Assembly: GCA_035291605.1 (NCBI GenBank)
Contig: DATDRS010000014.1
Coordinates: 1 to 20,344 of the forward strand
Source: DATDRS01 sp035291605
GTDB taxonomy: Bacteria > Chloroflexota > Anaerolineae > Anaerolineales > UBA6663
Direction of reading: 5' to 3'
Length of the DNA: 20,344 nucleotides
Below, piece by piece: positions 1 through 7,233 of this stretch. A program made the translations under genes and the position numbers. Each line of letters begins with the position of its first letter. The stretch's first letter is position 1. The notes below the pieces were generated by a model. It was not told where the DNA came from and ran no database searches. It saw only the letters and a list, made by a program, of their open reading frames with translations.

Positions 1-177
1 GGCGCGGAAGCGGTGGAGTGAGACCTCGTCTTCGGAGAGGAAGCCGTGCAGGATTTTGACCGCGACCGGGCGGTTGAGCGTGGTGTGATAGCCCAGATAG
101 ACCTCGGCCATGCCCCCGCGCCCGAGGCGTTTCTGGATCTCAACTTTGGAGAGCGTGCGGCTAACCCACTCTGACAC
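1..177 (-). CDS. Ser/Thr protein kinase, N-terminal fragment
   Basis: This is the start of a Hanks-type serine/threonine protein kinase that runs off the left edge, leaving 59 codons. The visible protein holds the glycine-rich ATP loop (LGRGGMAEVYLG, about residues 19-30) followed by the VAVKIL segment with the invariant lysine, so kinase subdomains I and II are present and in register. I chose a GTG start at 175-177 because GGAG lies seven bases upstream and no ATG precedes the kinase fold. A -10-like TACAAT lies at 205-210. The gene is divergent from the oxidoreductase on its right. The substrate, any sensor domain and the C-terminus are outside the window. The family call is firm; the start is likely but not certain. 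Confidence 0.88.
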   Translation of the reverse strand, partial: MSEWVSRTLSKVEIQKRLGRGGMAEVYLGYHTTLNRPVAVKILHGFLSEDEVSLHRFRA

Positions 178-204
178 TGCGAGGCTCCGAGGGAATGCAA
201 CCGG

Positions 205-210
205 ATTGTA
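205..210 (-). promoter_or_regulatory. -10-like hexamer of the kinase gene
   Basis: TACAAT on the minus strand matches TATAAT at five of six positions and lies 28 bases upstream of the kinase GTG start. No convincing -35 hexamer is visible 16-18 bases further upstream, so this is a weak call. Confidence 0.35.
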
Positions 211-405
211 CCCCCAGATGGCGGGAGGGGGTAGCGGGCATTGCCTGCTGCCATAAGTGGGCGTAGACTAGGGGGTAGTGCAGGAAAGCATCAAGCCCGC
301 TTCGCGGGCTTAGCGCCAGGCCCAGGCGTCCGATTCCATCGGGTTGCATGGACATCACAACGCGGCTATCTTCAAACGAAGGGTAACGAGCGGGGCTTGT
401 TCCTT

Positions 406-1242
406 ATGAAGTATGGGCTGGATGTATCCATTGCGGGAGCGTATTCTCATCCGCGCACCCTGGCGGATCTTGCCGCCGAAGCGGAACGAGCGGGCTGGGA
501 TGGCTTCTTTGTTCAGGACTATCTGCTTTCGGATGAGCCGATCGTTGATCCCTGGGTCGCGCTGGCTGCCATCGCGATGCAGACCCACCGCATCCGAATC
601 GGGGCGTTCATGACCGCCTTACCTCGCCGCCGCCCGTGGAAAGTGGCCCGCGAAACGGCGTCGTTAGATCACTTGTCGCAGGGGCGACTCATCTTCGGGG
701 CAGGATTGGGTTTCGCCGAGTCGGGCGGCGAGCCAAGTGATTTTACTGTTTTCGGCGAAGAGGCCGGCCCCAAGATTCGAGCCGAAAAACTGGAGGAGGG
801 TTTGGCGATACTGGCTGGGCTGTGGACCGGTGAACCCTTCAGCTTTCAGGGAAAACATTATCAGGTCAAAAATGTGAGGCTTCTTCCCAAGCCGGTTCAG
901 TCACCCCGGATACCTATTTGGGTCGCGGGGCAGTGGCCGCATCGCAAGCCGTTTCAAAGGGCGGCCCGCTGGGACGGGGTCTACGTGATGACGGCGAAGG
1001 TCAATGGCGAGCGACTGACCCCGGCAGAGCTCCGCGAGATGGTGGCTTACTTGAAAGCCCATCGTGAAAGCCCTGCTCCTTTCGAGGTCGCATTTGCCGA
1101 AGAAACACCGTCCGACCCCAAGATGGGCGCCGAGATGGTTCAGCCTTATCGTGAAGCCGGGGTGACGTGGTGGCTGGAGGGCATCTGGGGAGCTTACGAG
1201 GAGAGGAGAGCGCGAATTCGAAGTGGCCCACCGTGGGCGTAA
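406..1242 (+). CDS. LLM-class flavin-dependent oxidoreductase
   Basis: A 278-residue luciferase-like monooxygenase-family protein, expected to be a cytosolic TIM barrel using F420 or FMN. Family hallmarks seen are an N-terminal barrel strand with the AERAGWDGFFVQDY segment, the IRIGAFMTALPRRRPWKVARE segment, then LDHLSQGRLIFGAGLG and the later KPVQSPRIPIWVAGQWP strand. The C-terminal RIRSGPP is typical of the short (about 280 residue) members. The frame is open from 241, but I start at the ATG at 406 because MKYGLDVSI is the usual barrel start and upstream residues look non-coding. The ribosome site is poor. The substrate cannot be told from sequence; these enzymes oxidise many small molecules. 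It stands alone, divergent from the kinase. Confidence 0.85.
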   Translation: MKYGLDVSIAGAYSHPRTLADLAAEAERAGWDGFFVQDYLLSDEPIVDPWVALAAIAMQTHRIRIGAFMTALPRRRPWKVARETASLDHLSQGRLIFGAGLGFAESGGEPSDFTVFGEEAGPKIRAEKLEEGLAILAGLWTGEPFSFQGKHYQVKNVRLLPKPVQSPRIPIWVAGQWPHRKPFQRAARWDGVYVMTAKVNGERLTPAELREMVAYLKAHRESPAPFEVAFAEETPSDPKMGAEMVQPYREAGVTWWLEGIWGAYEERRARIRSGPPWA

Positions 1243-1334
1243 CCAGAGAATACCGGCACCTTATGGCTATGGGTACGATCATAGTTATTGCCTGATTTAC
1301 ACGAAACCTTGATGCCCCGTGCGTCGCACATACG

Positions 1335-1790
1335 ATGCTCATGACACCTAAAGGACTCATCATCAATAGCCTGCTCACGGGGGCTGTGGCCGGAGTGATA
1401 CTGGGGATTGGCGAAGGGGCGTTTGTCGGGGCTTTGACGCTCACGCTCGAGGGGGTTCTGGCTGGGGCCGTCGCCGGGGCGCTCTCCGGCCTGGTCACCG
1501 GCCCGGTGGTCGGCGCGACGGTCGCGAGGGCCGGCGGGGCCACAGGCGGCGTCAGCGTCGGCGCTTACACCGGGATGATCGTCGGGGGCGTCATCGGGAT
1601 AATCGCCGGGGCGGGGGTCGCCGACTTCGCCCAGGACATCGCCCTCATCCGGAGCACGATCTTCCTCGACGCGCTGGCGCAGGGCTATTTTCAGGCCTCC
1701 ATGCTGGGGCTGTTTCTGATCTCGGTGCTGGGGACCGCTGTCGGCGCGATTGTGGGCGGCATCAACAAGCGGCACCCGTCCTATCCGTGA
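1335..1790 (+). CDS. Gly/Ala-rich membrane protein, unknown function
   Basis: A 151-residue hypothetical protein (start at 1335, or at the second ATG at 1341). I do not recognise a named family. It is almost entirely hydrophobic and Gly/Ala/Val-rich, with about four predicted membrane segments (residues 10-35, 38-60, 75-97, 122-145) full of small-xxx-small (glycine-zipper-like) spacing such as GAVAGVILGIGEGAFVGA. A short polar stretch containing DFAQDIALIRSTIF sits before the last segment, and the tail is basic (NKRHPSYP). No clear Shine-Dalgarno precedes either start. Long open frames on the opposite strand here are Pro/Arg/Asp-rich mirror images and look like shadows. Function is unknown; it could be a glycine-zipper-type inner-membrane protein. 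Confidence 0.65.
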   Translation: MLMTPKGLIINSLLTGAVAGVILGIGEGAFVGALTLTLEGVLAGAVAGALSGLVTGPVVGATVARAGGATGGVSVGAYTGMIVGGVIGIIAGAGVADFAQDIALIRSTIFLDALAQGYFQASMLGLFLISVLGTAVGAIVGGINKRHPSYP

Positions 1791-1813
1791 ACTCTGAGTA
1801 CCATCTGTTACAT

Positions 1814-1832
1814 TTTGTGCAAACAGTACAAA
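1814..1832. promoter_or_regulatory. Dyad upstream of the ilvE promoter (possible operator)
   Basis: TTTGTGC, a five-base spacer, then GTACAAA form an inverted repeat with six of seven pairs, about ten bases upstream of the putative -35 of the aminotransferase gene. Position and size suit a regulator binding site, but no regulator is identified. Confidence 0.3.
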
Positions 1833-1841
1833 TTATTCCTG

Positions 1842-1868
1842 TTGATTCTGTCGGAATTACAGTATAAT
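1842..1868 (+). promoter_or_regulatory. Probable sigma70-type promoter of ilvE
   Basis: TTGATT (1842-1847) and a perfect TATAAT (1863-1868) are separated by 15 bases, shorter than the ideal 17. The region is AT-rich against a GC-rich background and leaves an untranslated leader of about 55 bases before the aminotransferase ATG. Confidence 0.55.
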
Positions 1869-1874
1869 GCGCCC

Positions 1875-1911
1875 GCTAAGGGATACAAATAACCTATCCC
1901 CAACCCTTAGC
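1875..1911 (+). promoter_or_regulatory. Leader hairpin just before the ilvE ribosome site
   Basis: GCTAAGGG (1875-1882) pairs perfectly with CCCTTAGC (1904-1911). An alternative stem pairs GGGATA (1880-1885) with TATCCC (1895-1900). The two share the GGG, so only one can form. The first ends one base before the AAGGAGG ribosome site at 1912-1918. This could tune translation, but no ligand-binding family was recognised. Confidence 0.4.
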
Positions 1912-1929
1912 AAGGAGGCTCATACGAAG

Positions 1930-2877
1930 ATGGCAACTTTGCCCAGGTACGCTTTCTTCAAAGGTCGGATCGTCCCCTACACTGAGGCCAAGGTTGGGGT
2001 GATGACCCACACCCTCAATTATGGGACTGGCTGTTTCGGGGGTATTCGCGGCTACTGGAACGAGGAGGAAGAGCAACTCCTCGTTTTTCGTCCCTATGAC
2101 CACATGCACCGCTTCCTGCAATCCGCCAAAATCCTGTGCATGGACCTCGGCTACACGGAGGAAGAACTGGTCAACGTGATTTTGGAACTGCTCCGCACGG
2201 AGGGCTACCGCGAGGATATTTACGTGCGCCCGCTGGCTTACAAGGCCGACGAGATCATCGGCGTCAAACTGGAAGGCCTGACGGATGAGATCACGATCTT
2301 CGCCATCCCGTTCGGACGCTACGTGCAGAACGAAGAAGGCGCGCACGTCATGGTCTCCTCCTGGCGGCGTGTGGACGACAATATGATCCCGGCGCGCGGC
2401 AAGATCTCAGGCGCGTACATCAATTCGGCGTTTGCCAAGACTGAGGCCCTCGCGGCCGGTTATGACGAGGCTATCGTCCTCAACCACGACGGACACGTGG
2501 CCGAAGGATCGGCGGCCAACTTCTTCATGCTCCGCGACGGCGTGGTGCTGACGCCGGCCGTCAGCGACAACATCCTCGAGGGCATTACGCGCCGCACCGC
2601 CATCACCCTCCTGCGCGAGGAGTTGGGCATGGAGGTGGTGGAGCGCAAGATTGACCGGAGTGAACTGTACCTGGCCGACGAGATGTGGTTTTGCGGCACG
2701 GGCGTGCAGGTGACCGCCATCACGCGCGTGGATCATCGCCCGATTGGCGCTGGCAAGATGGGCCCGCTGGTGAGCGACCTGCGCGACCTCTACTTTGACG
2801 TGGTGCGCGGGCGTGTGCCGAAATACCGGCATTGGTGCCAGCCGGTGTACGCGACGGAGAAGACACCCACCGCTTGA
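1930..2877 (+). CDS. ilvE: Branched-chain amino acid aminotransferase
   Basis: A 315-residue class IV (fold type IV) PLP aminotransferase, catalysing the last step of leucine, isoleucine and valine synthesis or the first step of their breakdown with 2-oxoglutarate/glutamate as partner. Seen are the N-terminal LNYGTGCFGGIRGYW segment, the PLP lysine in ARGKISGAYINS (about K158), EGSAANFFM (about 192-200) and the phosphate-binding TPAVSDNILEGITR segment (about 208-221). Length is normal. The frame is open from 1867, but the ATG at 1930 is preceded by AAGGAGG at 11 bases and gives the family's usual N-terminus. It has its own promoter and leader hairpin. D-amino acid or aminodeoxychorismate relatives share the fold, but these motifs fit IlvE best. 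Confidence 0.93.
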   Translation: MATLPRYAFFKGRIVPYTEAKVGVMTHTLNYGTGCFGGIRGYWNEEEEQLLVFRPYDHMHRFLQSAKILCMDLGYTEEELVNVILELLRTEGYREDIYVRPLAYKADEIIGVKLEGLTDEITIFAIPFGRYVQNEEGAHVMVSSWRRVDDNMIPARGKISGAYINSAFAKTEALAAGYDEAIVLNHDGHVAEGSAANFFMLRDGVVLTPAVSDNILEGITRRTAITLLREELGMEVVERKIDRSELYLADEMWFCGTGVQVTAITRVDHRPIGAGKMGPLVSDLRDLYFDVVRGRVPKYRHWCQPVYATEKTPTA

Positions 2878-2903
2878 CTCACATGGCAAGGGAGATCAAG
2901 GCC

Positions 2904-2937
2904 AGGGGAGCAGAGGAGAAATCTCCTCTGCTCCCCT
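2904..2937. repeat. Perfect 16-bp inverted repeat with 2-base centre
   Basis: AGGGGAGCAGAGGAGA (2904-2919) is followed by AA and its exact complement (2922-2937). It lies in the gap between ilvE and the PH-domain gene. As RNA it would fold into a very stable hairpin, but no U-run follows, so it is not a standard intrinsic terminator. It may be a dispersed palindromic spacer element or may limit readthrough from ilvE. Confidence 0.6.
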
Positions 2938-2954
2938 GCACCCCTGCCCCCAGC

Positions 2955-3878
2955 ATGATTTTCTCTCCCTCTAAATGGCTCGGCCTCTCCATCGGCCTCA
3001 CTGCCCTGGCGCTCATCGGCGCGTCCGATTTCTTCCTCCTGCCGGTGGCGCGCGCCAATTTCCCCTCCTGGCTCACCTTCCTGATTCTGTGTTGGCTGAT
3101 TGCCAGCGTCCCCCTGGTGATCTGGCTCGGTTATCGCTGCTATGCCCTCGCCCGCGCGCGCTACGTCGTCACGCGCAACGCGCTGGTCGTCCAATGGGGC
3201 TTCCGGCGCGAACTGATTCCCATGGGCCTGCTCGGCGAGGTGCGCGCCGGGACAGAGGCGGAAGGAGATTCAGGTCTGGCTCTGCGCCCGCGTGAGGTCA
3301 CGTGGCCCGGTTATTTTGCTGGCCAGGCAAATATCGAGTCCCTGGGTGAAGTGGAATTCCTCGCCTCGACCGGCAGACAGGCGGGCCTCGTCCTCGTCAG
3401 TTACCCCGACGGGTGGCTGGCGCTTTCGCCCAGTGACCCGCAAGCGTTCATTTCCGCCATTGCTGAACGCCGCGCCGAAGGCACGGTGGAAGAGATCGAG
3501 CCTGAGTCGGTTCTGCCAGCCCTGCCTTACTGGGCGCTGTGGCGCGACCGGCTGGCGCTCGCGCTCATCGTCCTCGGCGGAGCGAGTGTGCTTTTGCTTA
3601 CCGGCTATCTCACGCTCATTTATCCGCAACTTCCACCGCAGTTCGCCCTGCATTTCAACCCACAGGGCCAGCCCGACCGCTTCGGCCCACCGACCGGCCT
3701 CTTCCTCCTCCCCGTCATCGCCGGGGTGGCGTGGATGCTGAACACCCTGGGTGGGATCTGGCTCCATCTGCGCGGTGACGAACGCGCCGGGGCCTATCTC
3801 CTCTTCGGCGCGACTGTGTTCGTGCAGGCGCTCGTCTGGGTCGCCGCCATTGGCCTGCTGACGGCCGGCCGCGCCTGA
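2955..3878 (+). CDS. PH-domain / DUF1648 membrane protein
   Basis: A 307-residue integral membrane protein of unknown function. Order: two membrane segments (about 9-29 and 38-60), a soluble bacterial PH-like domain (about 68-195) beginning RYVVTRNALVVQWG, then further membrane segments (about 217-240, 262-283, 288-306). Between them LPPQFALHFNPQGQPDRFG matches the signature of DUF1648. PH plus DUF1648 architectures are known but biochemically uncharacterised. The frame is open upstream through a 16-bp hairpin; I start at the ATG at 2955 after the hairpin because the membrane protein begins there, although no Shine-Dalgarno is evident for it or for the ATG at 2883. It follows ilvE by 77 bases on the same strand, so readthrough expression is possible. 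Confidence 0.75.
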   Translation: MIFSPSKWLGLSIGLTALALIGASDFFLLPVARANFPSWLTFLILCWLIASVPLVIWLGYRCYALARARYVVTRNALVVQWGFRRELIPMGLLGEVRAGTEAEGDSGLALRPREVTWPGYFAGQANIESLGEVEFLASTGRQAGLVLVSYPDGWLALSPSDPQAFISAIAERRAEGTVEEIEPESVLPALPYWALWRDRLALALIVLGGASVLLLTGYLTLIYPQLPPQFALHFNPQGQPDRFGPPTGLFLLPVIAGVAWMLNTLGGIWLHLRGDERAGAYLLFGATVFVQALVWVAAIGLLTAGRA

Positions 3879-3932
3879 CTCCCTAATTCGACCGCGTTCC
3901 ACAGCTTAGGCCGGGCGTATGAAGGGGGACTT

Positions 3933-4970
3933 TCAGTGGGTGAGCGTCACCTTCCGCAGGTGGCGCGGCGCTTCGGTGTCGTAACCTTTGGCGCGGGTGA
4001 GGTGATAGCAGTAGAGCTGCGCGGGGATAATGCTGATCAGCGGCGTCAACCACTCCGGCCGGTCCGCTGGCAAACGGAGCTTCTCCTGCCCCAGCGCCAG
4101 CGCGTCGTCGTGATCGGAGAGCACCAGCAGCGCCGCCCCGTATTCGTCGCGCAGGCGGCGCAGCAGCGCCAGTAAATCGCCGAGGACGGCGCCGGAGGGC
4201 GCCAGCGCCAGCACGGGGAAACCGCGCTCGATAATGGCAATCGGCCCGTGCTGAAAATCCGCCGCCGAATAAGGGTCGGCCAGGACGTACGCCAGTTCCT
4301 TCAGCTTCAGCGCCCACTCCTGCGCGGTGGCGTAGTTGTAGCCCCGCCCCAACACCACGCATTGGGTCATCGCCGCATGGCCCGCCGCAATTTGCTCGAT
4401 CTGGCCTTCGAGCTTCAGGACTTCGGCCGCCGTCTCGGGCACGCGCCGCAAGGCCGCTTTCTGCGCTTCGTCCGCGCGCATCGCCGCCGAGAGCGCGGCC
4501 AACACCATCAACTCCGCCGTGTACGTTTTAGTGGCGGCCACGGCCTTCTCCGGCCCGGCGCTGATGTCCAGCGCGAACTCGGCGGTCTGCGCCAGCGGGG
4601 ACTGGGCGTTGTTGGTAATCGCCAGGGTCAATGCGCCCTGCCGTTTGCCCTCCGCGATCACGCTCACCACGTCGGGCGATTGCCCGGATTGCGAGATGCC
4701 GACGACGAGCGCCTTCTCCAGGCGCGGCGACGCCTCGTACAACGAGAATAGGGAAGGCGCAGCCAGCGCCACCGGCAGGCGGTTGTTCGCGCCCCACAGG
4801 TATTGCGCGTACACCCCTGCGTGGTCCGAGGTGCCGCGCGCCGCCAGCAGCACAAAGCTCACCTCGCGCGCGCGAATGGCCTGCGCCGCGCGCTCGATGT
4901 TTTCTACCTGGGTATCCAGCACGCGCTGCAACGCCGCCGGTTGTTCAAAAATTTCGTCCCTTAGTCCCAT
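3933..4970 (-). CDS. Two-SIS-domain glucosamine-6-phosphate deaminase (NagB-II / GlmS isomerase-like)
   Basis: A 345-residue cytosolic protein made of two sugar-isomerase (SIS) domains, about residues 25-170 and 195-335. It resembles the isomerase half of GlmS but has no N-terminal glutaminase domain, which favours deamination of GlcN-6-P to fructose-6-phosphate plus ammonia (NagB-II type) over synthesis. Seen are EIFEQP at the N-terminus, ARGTSDHAG (44-52), the phosphate-binding GISQSGQSPD (91-100), AATKTYTAE, then GRGYNYATAQEWALKLKEL and the HGPIAII segment of the active site. Its ATG lies inside the 3' end of nagA (26-base overlap), so translation is probably coupled. It is the last gene of the amino-sugar operon. 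An AgaS-like deaminase or isomerase for another amino sugar is the main alternative. Confidence 0.88.
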   Translation of the reverse strand: MGLRDEIFEQPAALQRVLDTQVENIERAAQAIRAREVSFVLLAARGTSDHAGVYAQYLWGANNRLPVALAAPSLFSLYEASPRLEKALVVGISQSGQSPDVVSVIAEGKRQGALTLAITNNAQSPLAQTAEFALDISAGPEKAVAATKTYTAELMVLAALSAAMRADEAQKAALRRVPETAAEVLKLEGQIEQIAAGHAAMTQCVVLGRGYNYATAQEWALKLKELAYVLADPYSAADFQHGPIAIIERGFPVLALAPSGAVLGDLLALLRRLRDEYGAALLVLSDHDDALALGQEKLRLPADRPEWLTPLISIIPAQLYCYHLTRAKGYDTEAPRHLRKVTLTH

Positions 4971-6153
4971 AGCCCATTACCCTCAACCTCGGCGAGACAA
5001 AAACAATTTCGCCTTCGACGATGGTCACCTGAACCTCAAAATTGGAGTCGAAGAGCACCAAATCGGCGTCCTTGCCCACTTCCAGGCTCCCCTTGCGGGC
5101 CGAGAGGCCGATGGCCCGCGCGGCGTTCCGGCTGGTCATCGGCCAGGCTGCACGGAGCGAGAGTTGCGTCGCGTGCAGGATGTTCTGAAGCGCGCGCTCC
5201 ATCGTCAGGATGCTGCCCGCGAGCTGCCCATCCGGGAGGCGCACCGCTCCATCGCGGATGTGGACAATCCGCTCGTCAATCTTGTAATCCCCCTCCGGCA
5301 TCCCGGCCCCGCGAATCGCGTCCGTGATCAGGATCACCCGCTCCGGCCCCTTGACTTCCACCAGCACTTTCATGGCCGCCGGATGGACGTGGATGTTGTC
5401 GGCGATGAGTTCACATTGAATGTGGGGCAGGGCGAGCATCGCGCCCACCGTGCCGGGTTCACGATGGCCCAGGCCGGCCATCGCGTTGAAACTGTGCGTG
5501 GCCTGCCGCAGGCCGTGCGCCGCGGCCGTCAGCATTTGATCGTACGTGGCGGCGGTGTGCGCGGCGGAAACCGTGACGCCCCGCCGCACGCACTCGTCAA
5601 TGAGCCAGAGGTTCTCTGGAAACTCCGGCGCCAGCGCCAGCAGGCGCACCGCGCCCGTGTCTAGAAATTCGAGCGCCTCGTCCTGCCCGGCCCGGCGAAT
5701 AAACTGAGGGTCTTGCGCGCCGCACTTCTCGCGATTCAGATATGGCCCTTCCACATGCGCGCCGAGGATAGTCGCCCCGCCGGGGACCGGCCCGGTCAAC
5801 TCGGCCGCCAACTCCAAGGCGCGCCAGATCGCCTCGCGCGAGGCCGTCCAGGTAGTGGGCAGGAAACCGGTGACGCCGTGCTGCGCGTAGAACTGCGCCA
5901 TCTCCCGCAGGCCGTCGGGCGAGGCGTCCATCAATTCGTGTCCCACCGCGCCGTGAACGTGCAGGTCAATGAAACCAGGGAGGAGGCTCAACCCGGCAGC
6001 GTCAATCGTCTGCGAGACATAGCCGGGCGGATATTCGGGCGGCTGGCCCGGCCCCATTAAATGAATGCCCTTGCCCTCCGTCAACAACCAGCCTCGTTCC
6101 CAGTCGTCCACTGGGCCAAAGACGTGGGCGTTGAAGATCAGCAGCCGGTGCAT
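4945..6153 (-). CDS. nagA: N-acetylglucosamine-6-phosphate deacetylase
   Basis: A 402-residue amidohydrolase that removes the acetyl group from GlcNAc-6-P, giving GlcN-6-P for the next gene's product. Seen are the first metal motif HVHG (about 65-68), the catalytic/metal glutamate in HVEGPYLN (about E135), the metal histidines in SAAHTAAT (about H199) and ATHSFNAM (about H220), and the catalytic aspartate in ITDAIRG (about D278). The HxH form suggests a possible second metal site, unlike the E. coli enzyme. The frame is open to 6231, but the ATG at 6153 starts the normal family N-terminus (MHRLLIFNAHVFGP); the 26 extra residues are charged and unlike the family. It overlaps the downstream deaminase by 26 bases. 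Confidence 0.94.
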   Translation of the reverse strand: MHRLLIFNAHVFGPVDDWERGWLLTEGKGIHLMGPGQPPEYPPGYVSQTIDAAGLSLLPGFIDLHVHGAVGHELMDASPDGLREMAQFYAQHGVTGFLPTTWTASREAIWRALELAAELTGPVPGGATILGAHVEGPYLNREKCGAQDPQFIRRAGQDEALEFLDTGAVRLLALAPEFPENLWLIDECVRRGVTVSAAHTAATYDQMLTAAAHGLRQATHSFNAMAGLGHREPGTVGAMLALPHIQCELIADNIHVHPAAMKVLVEVKGPERVILITDAIRGAGMPEGDYKIDERIVHIRDGAVRLPDGQLAGSILTMERALQNILHATQLSLRAAWPMTSRNAARAIGLSARKGSLEVGKDADLVLFDSNFEVQVTIVEGEIVFVSPRLRVMGYGTKGRNF

Positions 6154-6240
6154 TGGTCGCTCATAACGACTAGCTTTCTCTTGTCCCAATCTTCTCTTCT
6201 CTCCACGAATTTCTGCAATGGAGTCGGGCATTTGATGAAT

Positions 6241-7233
6241 TCACGCAAGCTGCACAGGTTGTCCAGTTTCGTCAGATTGATAGGCAGCCAACGCCACTTC
6301 CACTGCCCGATAGCCGTCCATCCCGCTTATGCGCGGCGGACGGTCGTCACGAATAGCCGCCACAAATTCTTCCAGCATCGCCTGATTGGCGTCAGAACCC
6401 CAGTAGCCCCAGGCCGGGCGGCGCAGAGCGTGGCGGTAGATGGTCAGGTTTTGCTTGAAGGCATCCACCAGCACCGCCCCGCGCTCGGTGACCATCTCAA
6501 ACGTCAGGCCGCCCCACGTCGGATAGTACGGCGGCTTGCTCCAACTGCAATCAATCGTGGCGAACACGCCGTTTGCGAAAGTGAGCATGAGCAGGCCGCC
6601 CGTCTCCACGTCCACGGCATCCGCGTGGAAGATGCGGTTGGTCTGCGCGTACACTTCCACCACTTCGCTATTTAGATACCAGCGCATGATGTCGGCGAGG
6701 TGGACCGTGTGATCCATCACCGCACCGCCCCCCGCCAGTTCTTTATCCACGAACCATTCGCGGTGATGGCGCGGCAGTTCGCTCTGGTTGGTGGCGTTGA
6801 AGCAGTACACCTGCCCCAGGTCGCCCGCGTCCAGCCGCGCCTTCACTTCCATCAGCGGCGTGCTGAAGCGCATGGGGAACGCCGTCATCAGTTTGACCCC
6901 GGCCCGCTGACAGGCAGCGACCATCGCGCGCGCATCGTCGAGCGTGATCGCCAGCGGTTTTTCACTCAATACGTGCACGCCGGCCGCCGCCGCCAACTCC
7001 ACCGGCGGGCGATGTTTATTGTTCTCCGTGCAGACGACAACCCCATCCGGCTTCTCAGCCAGTAACGCTTCATACGACTCGAACAAGCGTGCGTCGAACT
7101 GCTTCGCAAACCGCTGGCCGCGCTCGTGGTCCGCGTCGGCCAGGCCGATCATCTCCACGCCGGGGATGGCGCGCAGGTTTTGAATGTAGGCCTCGGCGTG
7201 CAGATGGGCGAAGCTGAGAATGCCGATTTTCAT
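6241..7233 (-). CDS. Gfo/Idh/MocA-family oxidoreductase (first of a pair, downstream copy)
   Basis: A 330-residue NAD(P)-dependent sugar or sugar-derivative oxidoreductase. The N-terminal Rossmann domain (1-120) is followed by the C-terminal alpha/beta domain. Seen are the catalytic-lysine motif SEKPLA (90-95) and GGGAVMDHTVHLADIMRW (168-185) with the conserved His and Asp of the active site. Odd point: the usual GxGxxG loop is replaced by GILSFAHLHAEAY (4-16), with no glycine pair, although the strand and the EKP motif are intact. Its ATG overlaps the stop of the upstream dehydrogenase by four bases (ATGA), so the two are co-translated. Substrate unknown; the operon suggests an amino sugar, a glycoside of one, or a linked sugar acid. 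Confidence 0.87.
   Translation of the reverse strand: MKIGILSFAHLHAEAYIQNLRAIPGVEMIGLADADHERGQRFAKQFDARLFESYEALLAEKPDGVVVCTENNKHRPPVELAAAAGVHVLSEKPLAITLDDARAMVAACQRAGVKLMTAFPMRFSTPLMEVKARLDAGDLGQVYCFNATNQSELPRHHREWFVDKELAGGGAVMDHTVHLADIMRWYLNSEVVEVYAQTNRIFHADAVDVETGGLLMLTFANGVFATIDCSWSKPPYYPTWGGLTFEMVTERGAVLVDAFKQNLTIYRHALRRPAWGYWGSDANQAMLEEFVAAIRDDRPPRISGMDGYRAVEVALAAYQSDETGQPVQLA

Noticed and set aside
293..311. AAGCCCGC-TTC-GCGGGCTT hairpin between kinase and oxidoreductase genes
   Set aside because: No T-run on either side and the genes diverge, so it is not a terminator; too small to call an operator.
344..372. TTGCAT and TATCTT with 17-base spacing before the LLM gene
   Set aside because: Only three and four matches to the two consensus hexamers; not better than chance in this region.
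1001..1775. Two minus-strand frames (180 and 193 codons) opposite the Gly-rich membrane protein
   Set aside because: Pro/Thr/Ala- or Asp/Arg-rich repeats without any domain; they also run into the oxidoreductase gene.
3879..3932. Possible bidirectional terminator between the convergent PH-domain and deaminase genes
   Set aside because: No stable stem followed by a T-run was found on either strand.
6154..6231. Upstream ATG adding 26 residues to NagA
   Set aside because: The extra residues are charged and unlike the family, whose N-terminus starts with the MHRLLIFNAHVF-like strand at 6153.
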